Shown: one piece after another, positions 24,534 through 36,920 of the stretch
Layout: every line of letters starts with the position of its first letter
Numbering within the stretch: the stretch's first letter is position 1
Origin: Choanephora cucurbitarum
Lineage: Eukaryota > Mucoromycota > Mucoromycetes > Mucorales > Choanephoraceae
Length of the DNA: 64,000 bases
Direction of reading: 5' to 3'
NCBI GenBank assembly: GCA_025331435.1
Contig: JAIWNI010000015.1
Location: forward strand, 62,001-126,000
Position numbers and translations under genes: made by a program
Notes under the pieces: generated by a model
Database searches by the model: none
The model's input: only the letters and a program-made list of their open reading frames with translations
Told to the model about the DNA's origin: nothing

Positions 24534-27500
24534 CTATGCATGTAACAAAAGCCATTGATCTGGATCTTCAATACCCACAAGCTTTTCAACACACTCTAGC
24601 GTCTCTGAGAGTTCACCTAAAAACATATAGGCATTGACACTATAGGCACAATAATTTGGGAAAGTATCGTTGTCTAGATGATTAGGATATTTACTGATGA
24701 CATCGCCCATTTGTTGTACAAATCTTGCTCTCATCTCATTAGGAGGGGTCATATAAGGAGGCAATGCCATCTTGGATGCCAATGTGGCTGATAGTAACTT
24801 CATAATAGACAGATTACTAGCAATCTATAGGTACAGAAAGAAATAAAGTCAATGAGCTGCTTCTACTTTAATTAAACTACTTTACCAGTTCTTTTCTTTC
24901 TTGTCGAGTGACTTCTACAATATAACGTCTCCAGGACTTGTCAATGTCTTTTGAGGCATATGCCATGCCCTGCAACAGATCAGCCATATTATCGACTTTC
25001 TGAACCAAAGTAGCATAGGTCTCTAATGGGAACTTGCCTCTCAAAGGTGGCTCGAGCTTGGTTAACTTTAGGTAGGTTTGCTCATCGGCAATCTGTCGAC
25101 GAATGCCTAGGGCAAGCTTACGGAATGCTTTGCGTTGATTCTCTGTAGGTTCAGATTCAGCAAGAATGTCACCCACTAAGATACTGTAGAGTTGACCGAG
25201 GTCTTTGATTGTTCGAGAAATACGTTTACGGAGTTCCACACGGCCTGTCACTGGTTTTGGGATCAATGCTAAAATAGCAGCAGCAGCAACACCAATGATC
25301 ACAAGCAACATACGCTATTGAAATATTCTCTGTTAGTCCAGAAGATAAGATTGCTTCAAAATGAAAAAAGAGGGCACTTACTTTTCCTGCTACGACTTCA
25401 ACTGAATCATAGGTAGCTGCACCACTAACTACATATTGATATTCATAACAAACAACCTATAGTATATACAGAGATAAGAAAAACAAGATCTGAAAATTAC
25501 ATTTCAAGATGAACTTACCAACAAAAGAGTAAGCTGAGTCATGATAGCCACCATCTTAAATATTTGGCTGGTAAAAAAGATATAATATAATGGCATCATG
25601 ACAAAGAAAGTCAGGATAACAAGACCATAAGGGTTGCCTCTAACAACTTCCCATACAACAATGCCCAAGACACCACCCAACACAGTACCGATGACTCTCA
25701 AAATAACGCTAACAATAGCAAAAGAAGAATGAGTCATCTCTTCAATGGTCTTTTAAAAAATTGACTTACGAAAAGACAAACATGCCAGTGACAGGAATCA
25801 TCCACATCATGAGTGTGATGGTAGCCCATTGACCTCTCCAAGCAAAAAACCAGGTTGCACTCTCTGGTAAAAAGGCAGGTAATGAAATCAAAACAAAACC
25901 AGCAGCTGTCTTTAAAGAAAATGCACAATCTGGGCTCTTGAGCCATTCAATAAATCGATAGAGCGCATAAAAGAACTTTTCACTGGCTGTCTCAGGAGGG
26001 TTGACATCGGGATCACGAGGGTATGTTGCCTTCTTCTGTCGTACTAGACCATCCGTTGTGTCCGCAAAATCATTTCGAGTGGTTGTCTGACATAACGTCA
26101 AATCGTTGGTTGTCTGACCAGTGCCGGCATGAGAGTCATTGGCAGGAGAATCAAGTCGAGCTCCCATATTGGCATCCACACTGATTGATCGGAACCATTT
26201 TCGCAAAGGTAGTTTTGGAAATCGAAGTCGTCTGCTGGTGCGTTTGTTTTCGATCGTCTCAATAGACTGAACAAAGGATTGCAGATGGAGAGCATGCTCT
26301 CTTAGGTTGTATTGGAACAGATAGACAACTTGAAGTATGCTGTTGAATTCAATCTCATATTGACTAGATCCAGGATCAATAAAGATGCGATTCGGCTTTC
26401 TTGTTTCAGCTTCAAAGTGAGCAATAGCCTGATGAAGACGGTCAGCAATCGCTTTGATTTTGTCCTGTTCTGCTTTATCTTCCTGTTGCTCCTTTGTTGA
26501 TTTGTAATAGTCAGAAAGGAAGATACGAGGGAACGGCCAAAGCAACGTGCTTTTGATTGACCGAGGCTTTCCACTGAATTTCATCAAACGCTCAGTACAT
26601 TCATTTAACGCGGTGACACACACATCTGCAAGTTGTTGAGTTGACTTTCGGGCTTCTCTCATATCTTCTATGAATTGCTTTTTGTGTTCATTTTCATGGA
26701 TCTTGTCATGCTCTATATTACTCAGACGCTCTAACTTTGCAATCAAGCTAAGACCGATACCATGCAAGGGCACTCGCATCAGTTTGATATGTCTTGTGAT
26801 ATCGTTGATGTCTTCATGCGCAAGTCGATTGAACAGAATTTCTCTTTGGATCTCTCGTTTGCTGTCAATCAATTTCAAAACAATGTTCTGTAAGCGCTGA
26901 TGTAATGTAGGCAAAGTGATTGTGTTGGGAGATGTCATGTCTGTTGATAAGAAGGCTGTTACATGCTCTTCAAAAAATCCATTGTACTCTTTGAGAGATC
27001 GGCTCATGACACCCATATACTTCGTGATACTATCTTCAGGCCATAGAAAGATATCGACAAGTAACCCTATGGCAGTAGCTGTTGCAATGGGTTTCAAAAA
27101 CGTATACTACAACAGAAATTAGCTCCAATGTATCCTGCTCATCTCCTTTACTTACAATTAAGGTAGTAGAGAATATCCGAACAATAGATGCTTGCGTAAG
27201 GCAAAACTAAATAACCGATCAGGCTTTGTCATCTATCAAGATTACATGCGAAACTTACGGCAACAATAATACTCGCAAAAATAGTAGCAAAGTTGGCTGT
27301 ACAAAGAGAGATCAGCTAACTGTAATCTGAGCTCAAATTAAGCAGCATTATTTTGGCGGACTTCTTACTTACCTTGTGCAAATTTAGTGCGGACATAGGT
27401 TAATCCGAAAACGCCAATAAACATAAAGATAGCTAAAATGGCACTTGATTTTGGTTGGACCGGTGAAATGACAGTCGGATCACGGACAATACTGGCAAGA

Positions 27501-28119
27501 TACATGCCTAAACCTAAGCGTTAATACATGTGTCAATCATGCTTCAAATCGAATTTACCTAAAAAACACCAAGCAGATCCTAAAAGAGCTCCAAAGGTAC
27601 CTTGAAAAGCAGCCTACAATACTCTTTAAGTCTCTTTTTTTTTTTGTTAAACATATACATAAAAAAAAAAGAAAGAGATCTAACCTCAATCTGAACACCT
27701 ACATATTATTTTTTTAATATTAATTTTCTCTGTGTATTACAATACGCTATATATATTTTAAGATTACCTATAGGTCGAACAGGGAAATACAATAATGTTC
27801 CAATAGGTACTAAAATACTAGCAGAACCCATAGCATTTCGACAATTTTCTTCAAATACAAATAACAATGCAATCAAAATACTGATTGCAGCTTTCACGAC
27901 GATTCGCACTAATGGTAAAGGAAACAGCTTGGCCAAAATATTGCCAGGCGCTTTAGGCTTTTGTTGTATTGATTCTTCGGGCATCATGCTTAATTGACTG
28001 TGGTGAGTAGTAGTTGCTGTCATGTCGTCATCGTGTTTTTCTTGAGTATCACTATTGTAACCATGTGATCTCCTCGAAGATTGATTTGAAAGCTCGATGT
28101 CTTCCATAGATTGAGTCAT
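24534..28119 (-). CDS. Large FUSC/DUF2421-type membrane protein (Bre4-like)
   Basis: A multi-exon minus-strand gene from the ATG at 28119 to the stop at 24534, coding for roughly 1,000 residues. The N-terminal 60 residues are polar. A first block of membrane helices (VVKAAISILIALLFVF, ASILVPIGTLLYF and more) follows, then a 400-residue cytosolic helical region, then a second set of helices (FVLISLPAFLPE, WATITLMMWMIPVTGMF, ILRVIGTVLGGVLGIVVW, GLVILTFFVMMPLYYIFF), then a C-terminal DUF2421-type helical domain with the KPVTGRVELRKRISRTI stretch and ending PDQWLLLHA. This two-bundle layout is that of fungal aromatic-acid exporter-like (ArAE_2/FUSC) proteins such as yeast Bre4. Cargo is unknown. 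One exon in the first bundle (27698-27685) is only about 14 nt. I did not verify every exon, so the length is approximate. Confidence 0.8.
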
Positions 28120-29413
28120 TCTATGTGAAACAGGAGCAAGAATAAAAGAAAGAGAAAAAGAAAATGATATGGCAAAAGATTGACTTGTTTCTGGTTAAAT
28201 AAGATGAAAATTCACACTCCTACAGTGGTTGCAGAATGACATAAAGATCTACATAAAAAGAGAATACAGAACAAGGATATTATTTCCTTTTGAAGCAAGA
28301 AGGTTACTATAGCTTTTACATAAGAATGAAAGTCTATGTTTTAGCTGAGCTAGCGACATTGATTTACACAAAGACGAAGGATATCGTCATAAATTACCTA
28401 TTTGATCCATTTCTTTTTTTTTTTTTGATATTTATAAACTTCGAAACTTATAAATGCTCCTAGTCTTTTTTTTCTCTTATGAAGAGATGAGACTAAATAC
28501 TCAAAGACGTTTTATCATAACGCTTTGAGCATCATCACTTCAGATCTCTCAAAAGCAAGTATCATTTGCCGAAAAGCTTTAGAAAGATGGTATGGCTTGA
28601 AAGCTGTATGTAATAAAATGATAAAGATGCAAGTACCAACGCCAACGTCTTTATTGTTGTGCTTTTGCATTCTATCTGACCAAAGCTTTTTTTTGGAATA
28701 TGTTTTGATCCTATGTACTCTCTTGTATAGGGACAATATACCATCAATAAATAGTCACATTATGGTTGAATTCGCTCATCAGTTCAATTAGCTTTTGACC
28801 TTTCGGCGTACGTGATTTTGAAACTTATTTTCTCATGCACGTATGTTGAACAATGAAGATTACTTTTGTATGACTTGACCAGTTTTATAAGTGAATTTAT
28901 CAAAGAACGTCTATCATTGAATGCATCTTTTCAATTTGTTTTTAAAACAAAAAGCTATTGTTATGCTTGATACACAGACCATGAAGAAATGAGAACATGA
29001 GCTAATTCGCAATAAATGACATCGTATGGTGCTTCGATACAACAAGAGATCAATGACAGAAAGCTCATCTTCACGAGATCTTTAAAGATACCAAATGTGA
29101 CTATGCAAGGAAGGAGAAGAGTCAAATCTAATTGACAGATATCTTGTAAGCTGATCTGACAAGCGGCTCAACTAGATTTACACAAAAAAAATTAAACACC
29201 TTGAAAAAATTAAAGGTTTTTTTTTTGTAAAAATGAAAGGCAGTATAAGGAGAAACAGAAAAAAGGTTGTTGCTACACCCACTCTTCTTATAGTGATGGG
29301 TATGGCTCATGCTGTCCTATCATTCATTTCAACTCTTTGCAAACCTGAATATGTGCTGGAGTAATCATAAATTATTTACATCCAAGGTGAGAGTGGACGT
29401 AGTGTTACCCCAG
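28120..29413. other. Intergenic, no gene recognised
   Basis: About 1.3 kb upstream of the FUSC gene, AT-rich, with short ORFs only. The last 23 bp (29391-29412) are a mirrored copy of the end of the neighbouring inverted-repeat element. Confidence 0.55.
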
Positions 29414-30314
29414 GGATAACACTACGTCCACTCAGTTTGTCCACTCAAAATTTGTCTACAGACACTCCAAATAGGTTTTGTCCACTCTACCTTTCAAGTC
29501 ATGATAGTAATAATCCTTACTCCCCCAACTTTTTTGTCCACTCAATGTCGTATTTGAAATTGATGAAAACATCACAAGAGGATTTCTTACTTCTTCTAGT
29601 ATTGTGCTTTCTGCTCGGTCTGATCTGACCCGCTCTTCCCCATCATGCTTACAAATGTCATTGGTCGAAGTGGATGTGAAAGATTTGATGCTTTTGATAA
29701 TATTGTGCTCTTTTCCAAGTTGACAATTACCATCACGTAGATCTTTTTGGCTACTGTATTCAGTTCTTGCTATCTTGAAACTATTCCAAATAAAGGGCAA
29801 CTTCTTCATTCATTTTTATGATAGAAAAAGAGGTTATTTTTATTAGCAGTCGCTGTCAAAGCATTTATTGAACATATTATGACAAGGTCTCCAATTTTTT
29901 GAGCTGCTTGTTCAACATCAAATAAGCTGTGTTCTTTGCAGAAAATATGTTTATAGATACCGATAGAAGATAAGTTGTGCGTTTTCTCTTTCTTTCCAGG
30001 CACTAATGCTTAAGCGGTTGCTTTAACTCGAGAATATAACAGAGTTGAAATGGTGAAGATGACAGCAGAGGACTGGAAATCATTTCAATCAATTGGTACT
30101 TCAAGTGGACAAAAAAAGGGAGGTCTGAAGGGTGTTTTTGAGTGGACAAACATTCCTCCTTTCTTTATTAGAAATTTGTACATTGAGTGAACAAAAAAGT
30201 TGGGGGAGTAAGGATTATTACTATCATGACTTGAAAGGTAGAGTGGACAAAACCTATTTGGAGTGTCTGTAGACAAATTTTGAGTGGACAAACTAAGTGG
30301 ACGTAGTGTTATCC
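29414..30314. mobile_element. Non-autonomous DNA element with 135-bp terminal inverted repeats
   Basis: The first 135 bp (29414-29548) reappear as reverse complement at 30180-30314 with only a few mismatches. The ends begin GGATAACACTACGTCCACT. Inside each arm the decamer TTTGTCCACT recurs three times, and further copies lie just inside the right arm (around 30107-30160). Such subterminal repeats are typical transposase-binding sites. The 630-bp core has no coding capacity that I can recognise, so the element looks non-autonomous (MITE-like). Immediately left, 29391-29412 is a second copy of the outer 20 bp in inverted orientation, making a head-to-head junction. No clear target-site duplication was identified, and I cannot assign a superfamily. 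Confidence 0.75.
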
Positions 30315-31762
30315 GAGAAAATACACTCAGTCCGTTAAAGTCATACTTTTGATTCAACCCTTTTGTTTCCTTGTTTGCACTAGTTGGCTAATTTTGGTGG
30401 CAAGAAGCAGGTTTTTGAGATCAAGATAGAATGGCAGAGCAACCTAAGTCAAGAACATAACAAATAGATAATGGGCTTTACTCGAACGTGTAGATTTAGT
30501 GTACAAGTTGGTGTTGTGCGTTGATCTTTAAAATTTATAAGTCACATACTCTTAATGAAAATTCTTATGTACTACCATTTTATGTGACACAAATTATAAT
30601 TCTACCAAAGCTAACCTTTTATTTTCATCTAGCGAAGCGACTTTTGTAGAAACTGCTTTGGATTCTGAAGCAGATTTTCAAACCACCTTGACTATGTCTT
30701 AGAACAGTATGAAAACGAATGCATATAGCTTTTGACACAACCAAATCACTAAATAATTTCAATTTAGAATCTCTTTCTTCAAATTAGAATAAAAAGCTAA
30801 TTTTGGTGGCATATCTCTTCAATTTGTGTCATGTAGAAGGATGATGTTTCGAAATTTTGTAGCGCATATACACTTGAGGGACAAATTTCCTTTACAAAAT
30901 CTTCATTACAAAATGAGATTCAACTTTAACTAATAAAAGCAAATGTATTGTTTTATCAAGTACAAATTTGGAATAAGAAATTCGAAAGATTTTTTGGTAT
31001 TTTCAGGTACTTTTTCTTTTTAACATAAAGGAACATTTGTCAAGAATAGAAAGAACGTCCACTATTTGGCATAATATAGTCTATCTGATTGGCCCTTTTT
31101 TCTTGTTACTGTGTTGCATTGAAGAAGTTGTAACAGGAACCTACAAGGCTATGCCCCTCCTCTATGTCATTTGCAAAACAAAAAGATCAGATAATTTCAA
31201 GACCAGACGGTTTAGCATTTCCCTATTTGCTCTAAGAAAATGAACCCGTTAATTAGATGCAACTGATCAAATTGGGCTGCCATAAATACAATGTCAAAGT
31301 AAATAAAAGGCAATGACTAATGCTAATTCAGTATGTTAATAGTACAAAGTGCTTGAAAATGAAGACTTCACAAACCGACTCTTTCAAAAACCTCAGTTTC
31401 AGTTAGTTTGTTTGCAACTTAAGAAAATTAACTTGCAGAATCCTAAAGCATTTCTGTGGTGGAACATGCTTGCATATGGTGCAAGTAGCGTTTCTCTCCC
31501 TATCGTACAAGGTCTCTAACTCTCGTTTTTTATGCAGACATCTTGTTGTGGGGATAAGCATGATATATTTTAGGTTAATTGATAGCTTTTTCTAATGTAG
31601 AGCTTTGAACGTCTATTAACCCTATGTGTATGTAATTGCTTTAGTTCTTAATCGATTGTTTTCTGTCGTTAAAGAAAAACGCCTCAGTGTACCTCCAATC
31701 AGTCATGTGTATACATCTTTATATTAAGCTTGAAACCTGGAGGTTTTATTTCAGATTCATAA
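30315..31762. other. AT-rich intergenic, no gene recognised
   Basis: About 1.45 kb. The 14-mer TAATTTTGGTGGCA occurs twice in direct orientation (around 30391 and 30797). Short ORFs such as one at 31037-31243 lack splice, start or family support. This may be old transposon debris. Confidence 0.45.
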
Positions 31763-33033
31763 CACCGATCAAAAATCAACCACGTATTTACGTGCTAGAA
31801 CAGATTGGACGTCCTCGTAAACCTTTATCCGCCAAAAAATCCCAAAAAGGCAGCTTGAGTGACAGTTTTTGGAGGAATAAATGTGCGATTACTATTTTCG
31901 ACCAAAAAAACGCATTTTGAACACTTTCTTCCTTTTTGAGCAGAGTGGTGATACGAATTTTTATAATTCGATGCCCGTCGACTTACTCTTGCAGGCTTAA
32001 AAAGTTGAATGCCTACAATATCGACTTACTTTCAAATATTTTTCTTTCGTTGTAGTACGGTGCTTCCATTTTTGAATAGAAAATAAGACATTATTCTCAA
32101 GACAAATCAAACTATGGACTTTATTGGACGAAGAAAAAGAACGGTGTTGGAAAATTAAAAAAAAAAAAAGAGTTATTTCCAACTTATCAATTTTCTCTTT
32201 TTCTTTCTTTGTCGTTTTGTTTTATTTCGTTTTATTTTTGAATAAGTACCTCTATTCTTGAAGTAAGTAATTCAAAAGCTTTCTCATTGCATTATCTAAT
32301 ATTTTTTTGTTACAGTTGATATTAGTTTTATATTTTATATGTTCTCTCAAGTAAGAAGATAAGTTGAAAAACAGGTAAGGTTAAATACGCGTTTCTCAAT
32401 ACTTTTTTACTGACCATCGCTTTACTTGCAGCTTTCAACTTGTTACTGTGAGCAAGTACTACATACGTCACCAAAGGTATTTAGGCACTGATTCTTACGA
32501 CTAGCTCGCTTTTATATTCAAATTGCTTGGAAGACAAACAAGTATGTATCGCTTAATCCTTATTTGTAAGCTTCAACTAAAATTTTTACATAGACCACAT
32601 CTATCGCACCCGTTATGATCTCGCTTTACATTTAGCTCCAAAATTCTCTTTGCAAATATCAAGGTAAGGATCATTTAGTTCGATATAGCAACCAAAGGAT
32701 ACCCCTTGTAGCCATTATACTGCAGGCAGGCATTCCATTACCGTAGCTCGTTATCATCTTAATATACCAATTTAAAAATAATAAAAGCCACATTTTTATA
32801 AACAATAATCCAATCAAACAAAAGGCCTAAAGGCTAAAAAAAATTGAGCTTTAAAATGAAGTAGCACCATAAGTCCAAAAGCGTCATCTCTACTTGAAAT
32901 TTTGATTTAAACCCCTACCTTTGTGTAACGAGGGAGCACGCCAGAACGCCTTCGTTGGTGTTTTCGAGGACGTTTCGAGCACAGCAGAACCGGTGTGCTG
33001 GCACGTAAATACGTGGTCATTTTTTGATCGGTG
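31763..33033. mobile_element. Decayed 1.27-kb element with 33-bp imperfect terminal inverted repeats
   Basis: 31763-31795 (CACCGATCAAAAATC then the palindrome CACGTATTTACGTG) matches the reverse complement of 33001-33033 at 30 of 33 positions by eye. A second short match (ACGTCCTCG) lies just inside both arms. The interior has no ORF I can name. The arrangement suggests a non-autonomous or decayed DNA transposon different from the 29414-30314 element. The internal palindrome could be a protein-binding site. I could not see a convincing target duplication. Confidence 0.5.
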
Positions 33034-34090
33034 AAGTCTCATAGATAGGAAATGCGCTTGGCTTGTCATACACTCCCAAGTCGTTAAAGCAATTAGCTAT
33101 GAAACCATTGGACATGTAAGAATCATAATAAAAAGAGAATGGCTCTAGATTGTGTTTTCTTGTATTGCAAATCCGCCTATTTTCTTTAAATTACCGTAGT
33201 TACAATTCTCGGTACGCGAAAGTATATGGACTTACATACAAATCTAATATCTAAGGCGCATTTAATTTAGCATTTGGATCGTGTCGAATCCATCGAGTAT
33301 GTGATATTAGCTTTGCAAGCAATGCTTCAATCAATTCAACTAGTGAATTTTGTTATTCTGGTACGTTGTCAGTCTCTGTAGAACAAATAAAAGCGTAATT
33401 TACGCTTGTGCAACGTACTACACTCCTGATATTGCGTACAACTTTAATGTTGAACCATGTCATTAATGTCAACTAATCAGACACCGAATGTTTGCGCTGC
33501 AACTGAATAATATCCTTCTTTGTACTCAAGCATCTTCAGCTGATTGCCTTTTATACTGGTATTTCAATTTCGAAAGGTATATATTCCAATCGACAAGTAT
33601 TTTTGTATAATTAAATGCATTCCATTCTCTTGTCTCTCTTCTTTTCTCTTTTTGCTGAAAGAGGACAGTATACTATTTAGCTGTTAGGCAAATTTGCTTA
33701 AAATAGTTTTAAGACATTTTATGTTTCGATTTTTTTGTGCGCACACTTGATCTCCAATTGATGAGTGAGAGAAGGAATTAAGCAAAAATAGGAAGGAGAC
33801 ATAAATAGATCTACATTATCCAATCGTAATACTTCAATAAGAGACTCGATAACACATTGTATAACTATACCATCCGAGGACTTGTCGACAGTATGGCAAT
33901 TAAATGCTATTCATTAAATTACCGGGATGTGTTATGCGTTATGAGAGAGCTCGATCACGGACCATTGAGATTAAACTCAAACATATATAAACCCTGGAGA
34001 ACAACATTGATTATCCCTTATACTTTTTGCTTCTTTGCATTAACATCCTATTCCTTTCCTTTATTGAAATAAACCGACAGCCAATTAAGC
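33034..34090. other. Upstream region of the GH45 gene
   Basis: About 1.06 kb with no supported gene. An ORF at 33857-34072 overlaps the expected promoter (ACATATATAAACC near 33985 looks like a TATA box about 100 bp before the ATG), so it is treated as chance. Confidence 0.5.
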
Positions 34091-35256
34091 ATGAAGTTTT
34101 CCATCACTACTGTTTCCATTGCAGCTGCAATCTGTTTGACTGCATCTGCTGAAGCTAGCAAATGTAGTTCAGTCTACTACCAATGTGGAGGTAACAAGAT
34201 CATGTAACTTCTTGCGTATGAAGCACTGTTGACACTAAATTATTCTTGTTCTCTCTTAATGTATTTAGGTAAAGGCTGGACAGGTCCTACTTGTTGTGAA
34301 GCTGGCTCTACTTGCGTAACCAAAGACAACAACCAATATTATTCTCAATGTCTTCCTAGCTGTAGGTTTCTAAACTGTGGGAAAGTCAACACGAACTAAT
34401 ATAATCAATTTGAACTATAGCTCAATCTGGAAGTAACAGCAACAAGCCTAAGCCTGCTACTGATAACACAAAGAAGTCCACTAAGCCTGCTCCCCAACCT
34501 ACTAAGCAGGTCGCTAAGGGTACTTCAGGATACTCAGTTATCCCCAACGGTATCACCGGTAAGGGTACTACCACTCGTTACTGGGACTGTTGTAAAGAAT
34601 CCTGTAGTTGGAACGGCAAGGCCAAAGTAACCAACCCCGTTGATGTCTGTGCCAAGAACGGTGTCAAGATGTTAGGCTACAACACTCAAAGCGGCTGTGG
34701 TGGCGGTGGAGACTTGGGTGCTGATGGACGTAAGTCAATCTCTATTTCTTAACTTTCTTTGACCATAACTAATATCCTACCTTCATATTTAGCTGGTTAC
34801 ACTTGTAACAACAACCAACCCTGGGCTGTCAATGACAACTTGGCTTACGGTTTTGCTGCTGCTACCCTCTCCAAGTCCAACGAAGCTGGATGGTGTTGTG
34901 CTTGTATGGAACTCACATTCACTTCAAGCACAGTCAAGGGCAAGAAGATGATTGTTCAAATTACCAACACTGGTGATGATGGAGGACCTAATGCCTTCGA
35001 TCTTCACATTCCTGGTGGTGGTGTTGGTCAATTCAATGGCTGTACTGCTCAATGGGGTGCTCCTGCTGATGGTTGGGGAAAGAGATACGGTGGTGTTAGC
35101 TCAATTCAAGAATGCTCTAAGCTTCCTGCTCCTCTTCAACCTGGTTGTAAATGGAGATTCGGTTGGTTCAAGTCTGCTGATAACCCTACTATTGACTTCA
35201 AGGAAGTCACCTGTCCTAAGGAGATTATCGCTCGCTCAGGCTGTCAAAGATTGTAA
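34091..35256 (+). CDS. GH45 endoglucanase with N-terminal CBM1
   Basis: Four exons (34091-34190, 34269-34361, 34421-34729, 34793-35256) encode 321 residues. The order is: signal peptide ([18 protein letters not shown]), CBM1 cellulose-binding module ([18 protein letters not shown], with the typical cysteines and surface tyrosines), a Lys/Pro/Thr linker, then a GH45 catalytic domain. That domain shows [14 protein letters not shown] (catalytic Asp in YWDCC), [10 protein letters not shown], and [18 protein letters not shown] holding the second catalytic Asp region. N-terminal CBM1 plus GH45 is the layout of the Rhizopus RCE endoglucanases, which are themselves thought to derive by transfer from other fungi. 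Expected role: extracellular hydrolysis of beta-1,4-glucan. Exon phases are all 1, convenient for module shuffling. The short first introns interrupt the CBM1. Confidence 0.94.
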
Positions 35257-35664
35257 TTTTAGTTAACTTCCTAAACAAATAAAGCGAAATTTGTATTGAT
35301 ACCATAAATTGTACCCTTTCTCTCCTTCCTTATGTGTTTAGTATAATTAATGCAGAAGCTTTTTTTTTCTTCTACCAAATGCCTTTTTTTTTTGTCAACC
35401 ATCATAGATCGTTTGTTCATCAATTAGCTGCTTGGGGATAGATGCAATAAGAACTCACAATTCAGTTTCTTTGTTAGTAGGATCTGATGACAGAATACTG
35501 TACTTTTGAAGAGATCAAACATCAGTGTTCTCTGTAAATTTTTAATTGCAGAAAGCTATTATTACGTTGAAACGATTCTCGCATAGGACTTCGTCTGTTA
35601 TCGAGTACTTTATGGTCTCAAGACTTCAGAAAGAAGTAGACTAAATATTTTCAACAAAGGTATG

Positions 35665-35788
35665 CACCGGTCAACCCAGAGGGGAGTAGATCGACAGTTT
35701 AATCCCATCAGTTTAATCCCATCGACTAGCTTCCTTGAGAGGAAATGATGGGAGATAATGAACTCACTCCTCTCTGGGTTAACCGGTG
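35665..35788. mobile_element. Small hairpin MITE (124 bp)
   Basis: The ends CACCGGTCAACCCAGAGGGG and its near-perfect reverse complement at 35764-35788 (CTCTCTGGGTTAACCGGTG) bracket a 75-bp core that holds a tandem GTTTAATCCCATC duplication. There is no coding potential. It sits 410 bp downstream of the GH45 gene. A single-stranded copy would fold into a long stem, typical of MITEs. Confidence 0.6.
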
Positions 35789-36319
35789 ACAGCTATTAGA
35801 AGATAAGAAGCATAGCTTTTCAATAGACTTACAGCCTATGACCTCCTCTGTCCTTCCAATTCCTGGAAAACCGTACCTTATTCTAGAGTCCTAAAACTAT
35901 TTGCTGATGTTTCTCAATGAATTAAATATAACCTATCATATATTTGTATAATATCAATTTGGGCAAGAATTATAAAGAAACAGAAATTTAACCAATCAAG
36001 TAGTTTAGAAATATGTTTCATAAACTTACGCTGTTCTATCCTCAAATCATTTAATAAAAAGAGAACATCTCTCCTTCTTAAATATTGAAACCTGCTCTTT
36101 ACTTACCGGATCTAGTATGGAGAGAGGCGCTAGCAAGAAGCGACAGCGAAACTGGTTTCGAGAGCAAATAGATTGCTTGGGCTGGCAAAACTTTGACAGA
36201 AGATACACTGTGGTACTAGCAAAACATATATTACTGAAAAATCGAATTAAAAGAGTTACTATCACGTGATTTAATTTGCCTATGTTTAATTTTCATTATA
36301 TCAATTTCATTTATCAAAC

Positions 36320-36584
36320 TGATTTGTGGTTCTTAGATTTAAAATAAATTTTATTTACCAACAAAATGTTGGTAATGCGATATGTGATATAGGTAAAATA
36401 TAAGATGTGATAAAATTGAATAGTTGTTATAAAGAAGAAAAAAGTGAAATAAAGAAAATGGTGGGGTAATGATTTTTATACAATGTGAGTGTTGTAACAT
36501 GACACTGATCACAACAAGCAAACGTACAAAGCACCAAATGATTACCAAATAAGGATATAGGTAAAATCAGTACGCCACAGAACA
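36320..36584 (-). mobile_element. Decayed solo LTR related to the Ty3 element at 44781
   Basis: The outer ends (TGATTTGTGGTTCT and CGCCACAGAACA) and an internal stretch (AAAATGTTGGTAATG-GATA) parallel the 327-bp LTRs at 44781 and 49991 in the same order, with many substitutions and deletions. It is 265 bp, read in the same orientation as those LTRs, and no internal domain is attached. It therefore looks like a solo LTR left by old LTR-LTR recombination. Confidence 0.6.
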
Positions 36585-36920
36585 ATACTTTTGAAACCTG
36601 TTTGAACTGTGGGTCTTTTTTCTTTCTTCTTTTCATTCAGGTTTGCAACAAGTGAGACTTGCCAAGTAAGCTTCAACGCGTAATTGGAAGCACCATAACA
36701 TTTGTCTAACTCATGAACAATTTTATCTTTTTTTTAGACGCGACAAAGAGCTGCATATATTTCGGACTTTGACCATCTTTAACCTTTCGATCTTGACCCA
36801 ATGGACACGCGTTTGTACTGACTGCAGCACAAAGCATTGGGAGAGCGAGTTGCTCTCTCAGTGCTCTTTGAAAAAATAGGTTTTGGTTGAGTTGCATCAC
36901 CCACTTTTCTTTGAACAACT

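Noticed and set aside
28525..28791. 88-codon ORF in the FUSC upstream region
   Set aside because: No homology signature, low-complexity cysteine/leucine content, and a comparable ORF exists on the other strand.
30391..30810. Direct repeat TAATTTTGGTGGCA
   Set aside because: Only 14 bp in AT-rich DNA, no boundaries; not enough to call an element.
31687..31920. 77-codon ORF spanning the left end of the 31763 element
   Set aside because: It crosses the inverted repeat boundary and shows no domain; a chance frame.
33857..34072. 71-codon ORF upstream of the GH45 gene
   Set aside because: It covers the expected TATA region and leader, has no family resemblance and no splice support.
36116..36270. 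Short ORF beginning MERGASKKRQRNW
   Set aside because: About 50 codons, no recognisable domain, in a decayed-repeat neighbourhood; likely chance.
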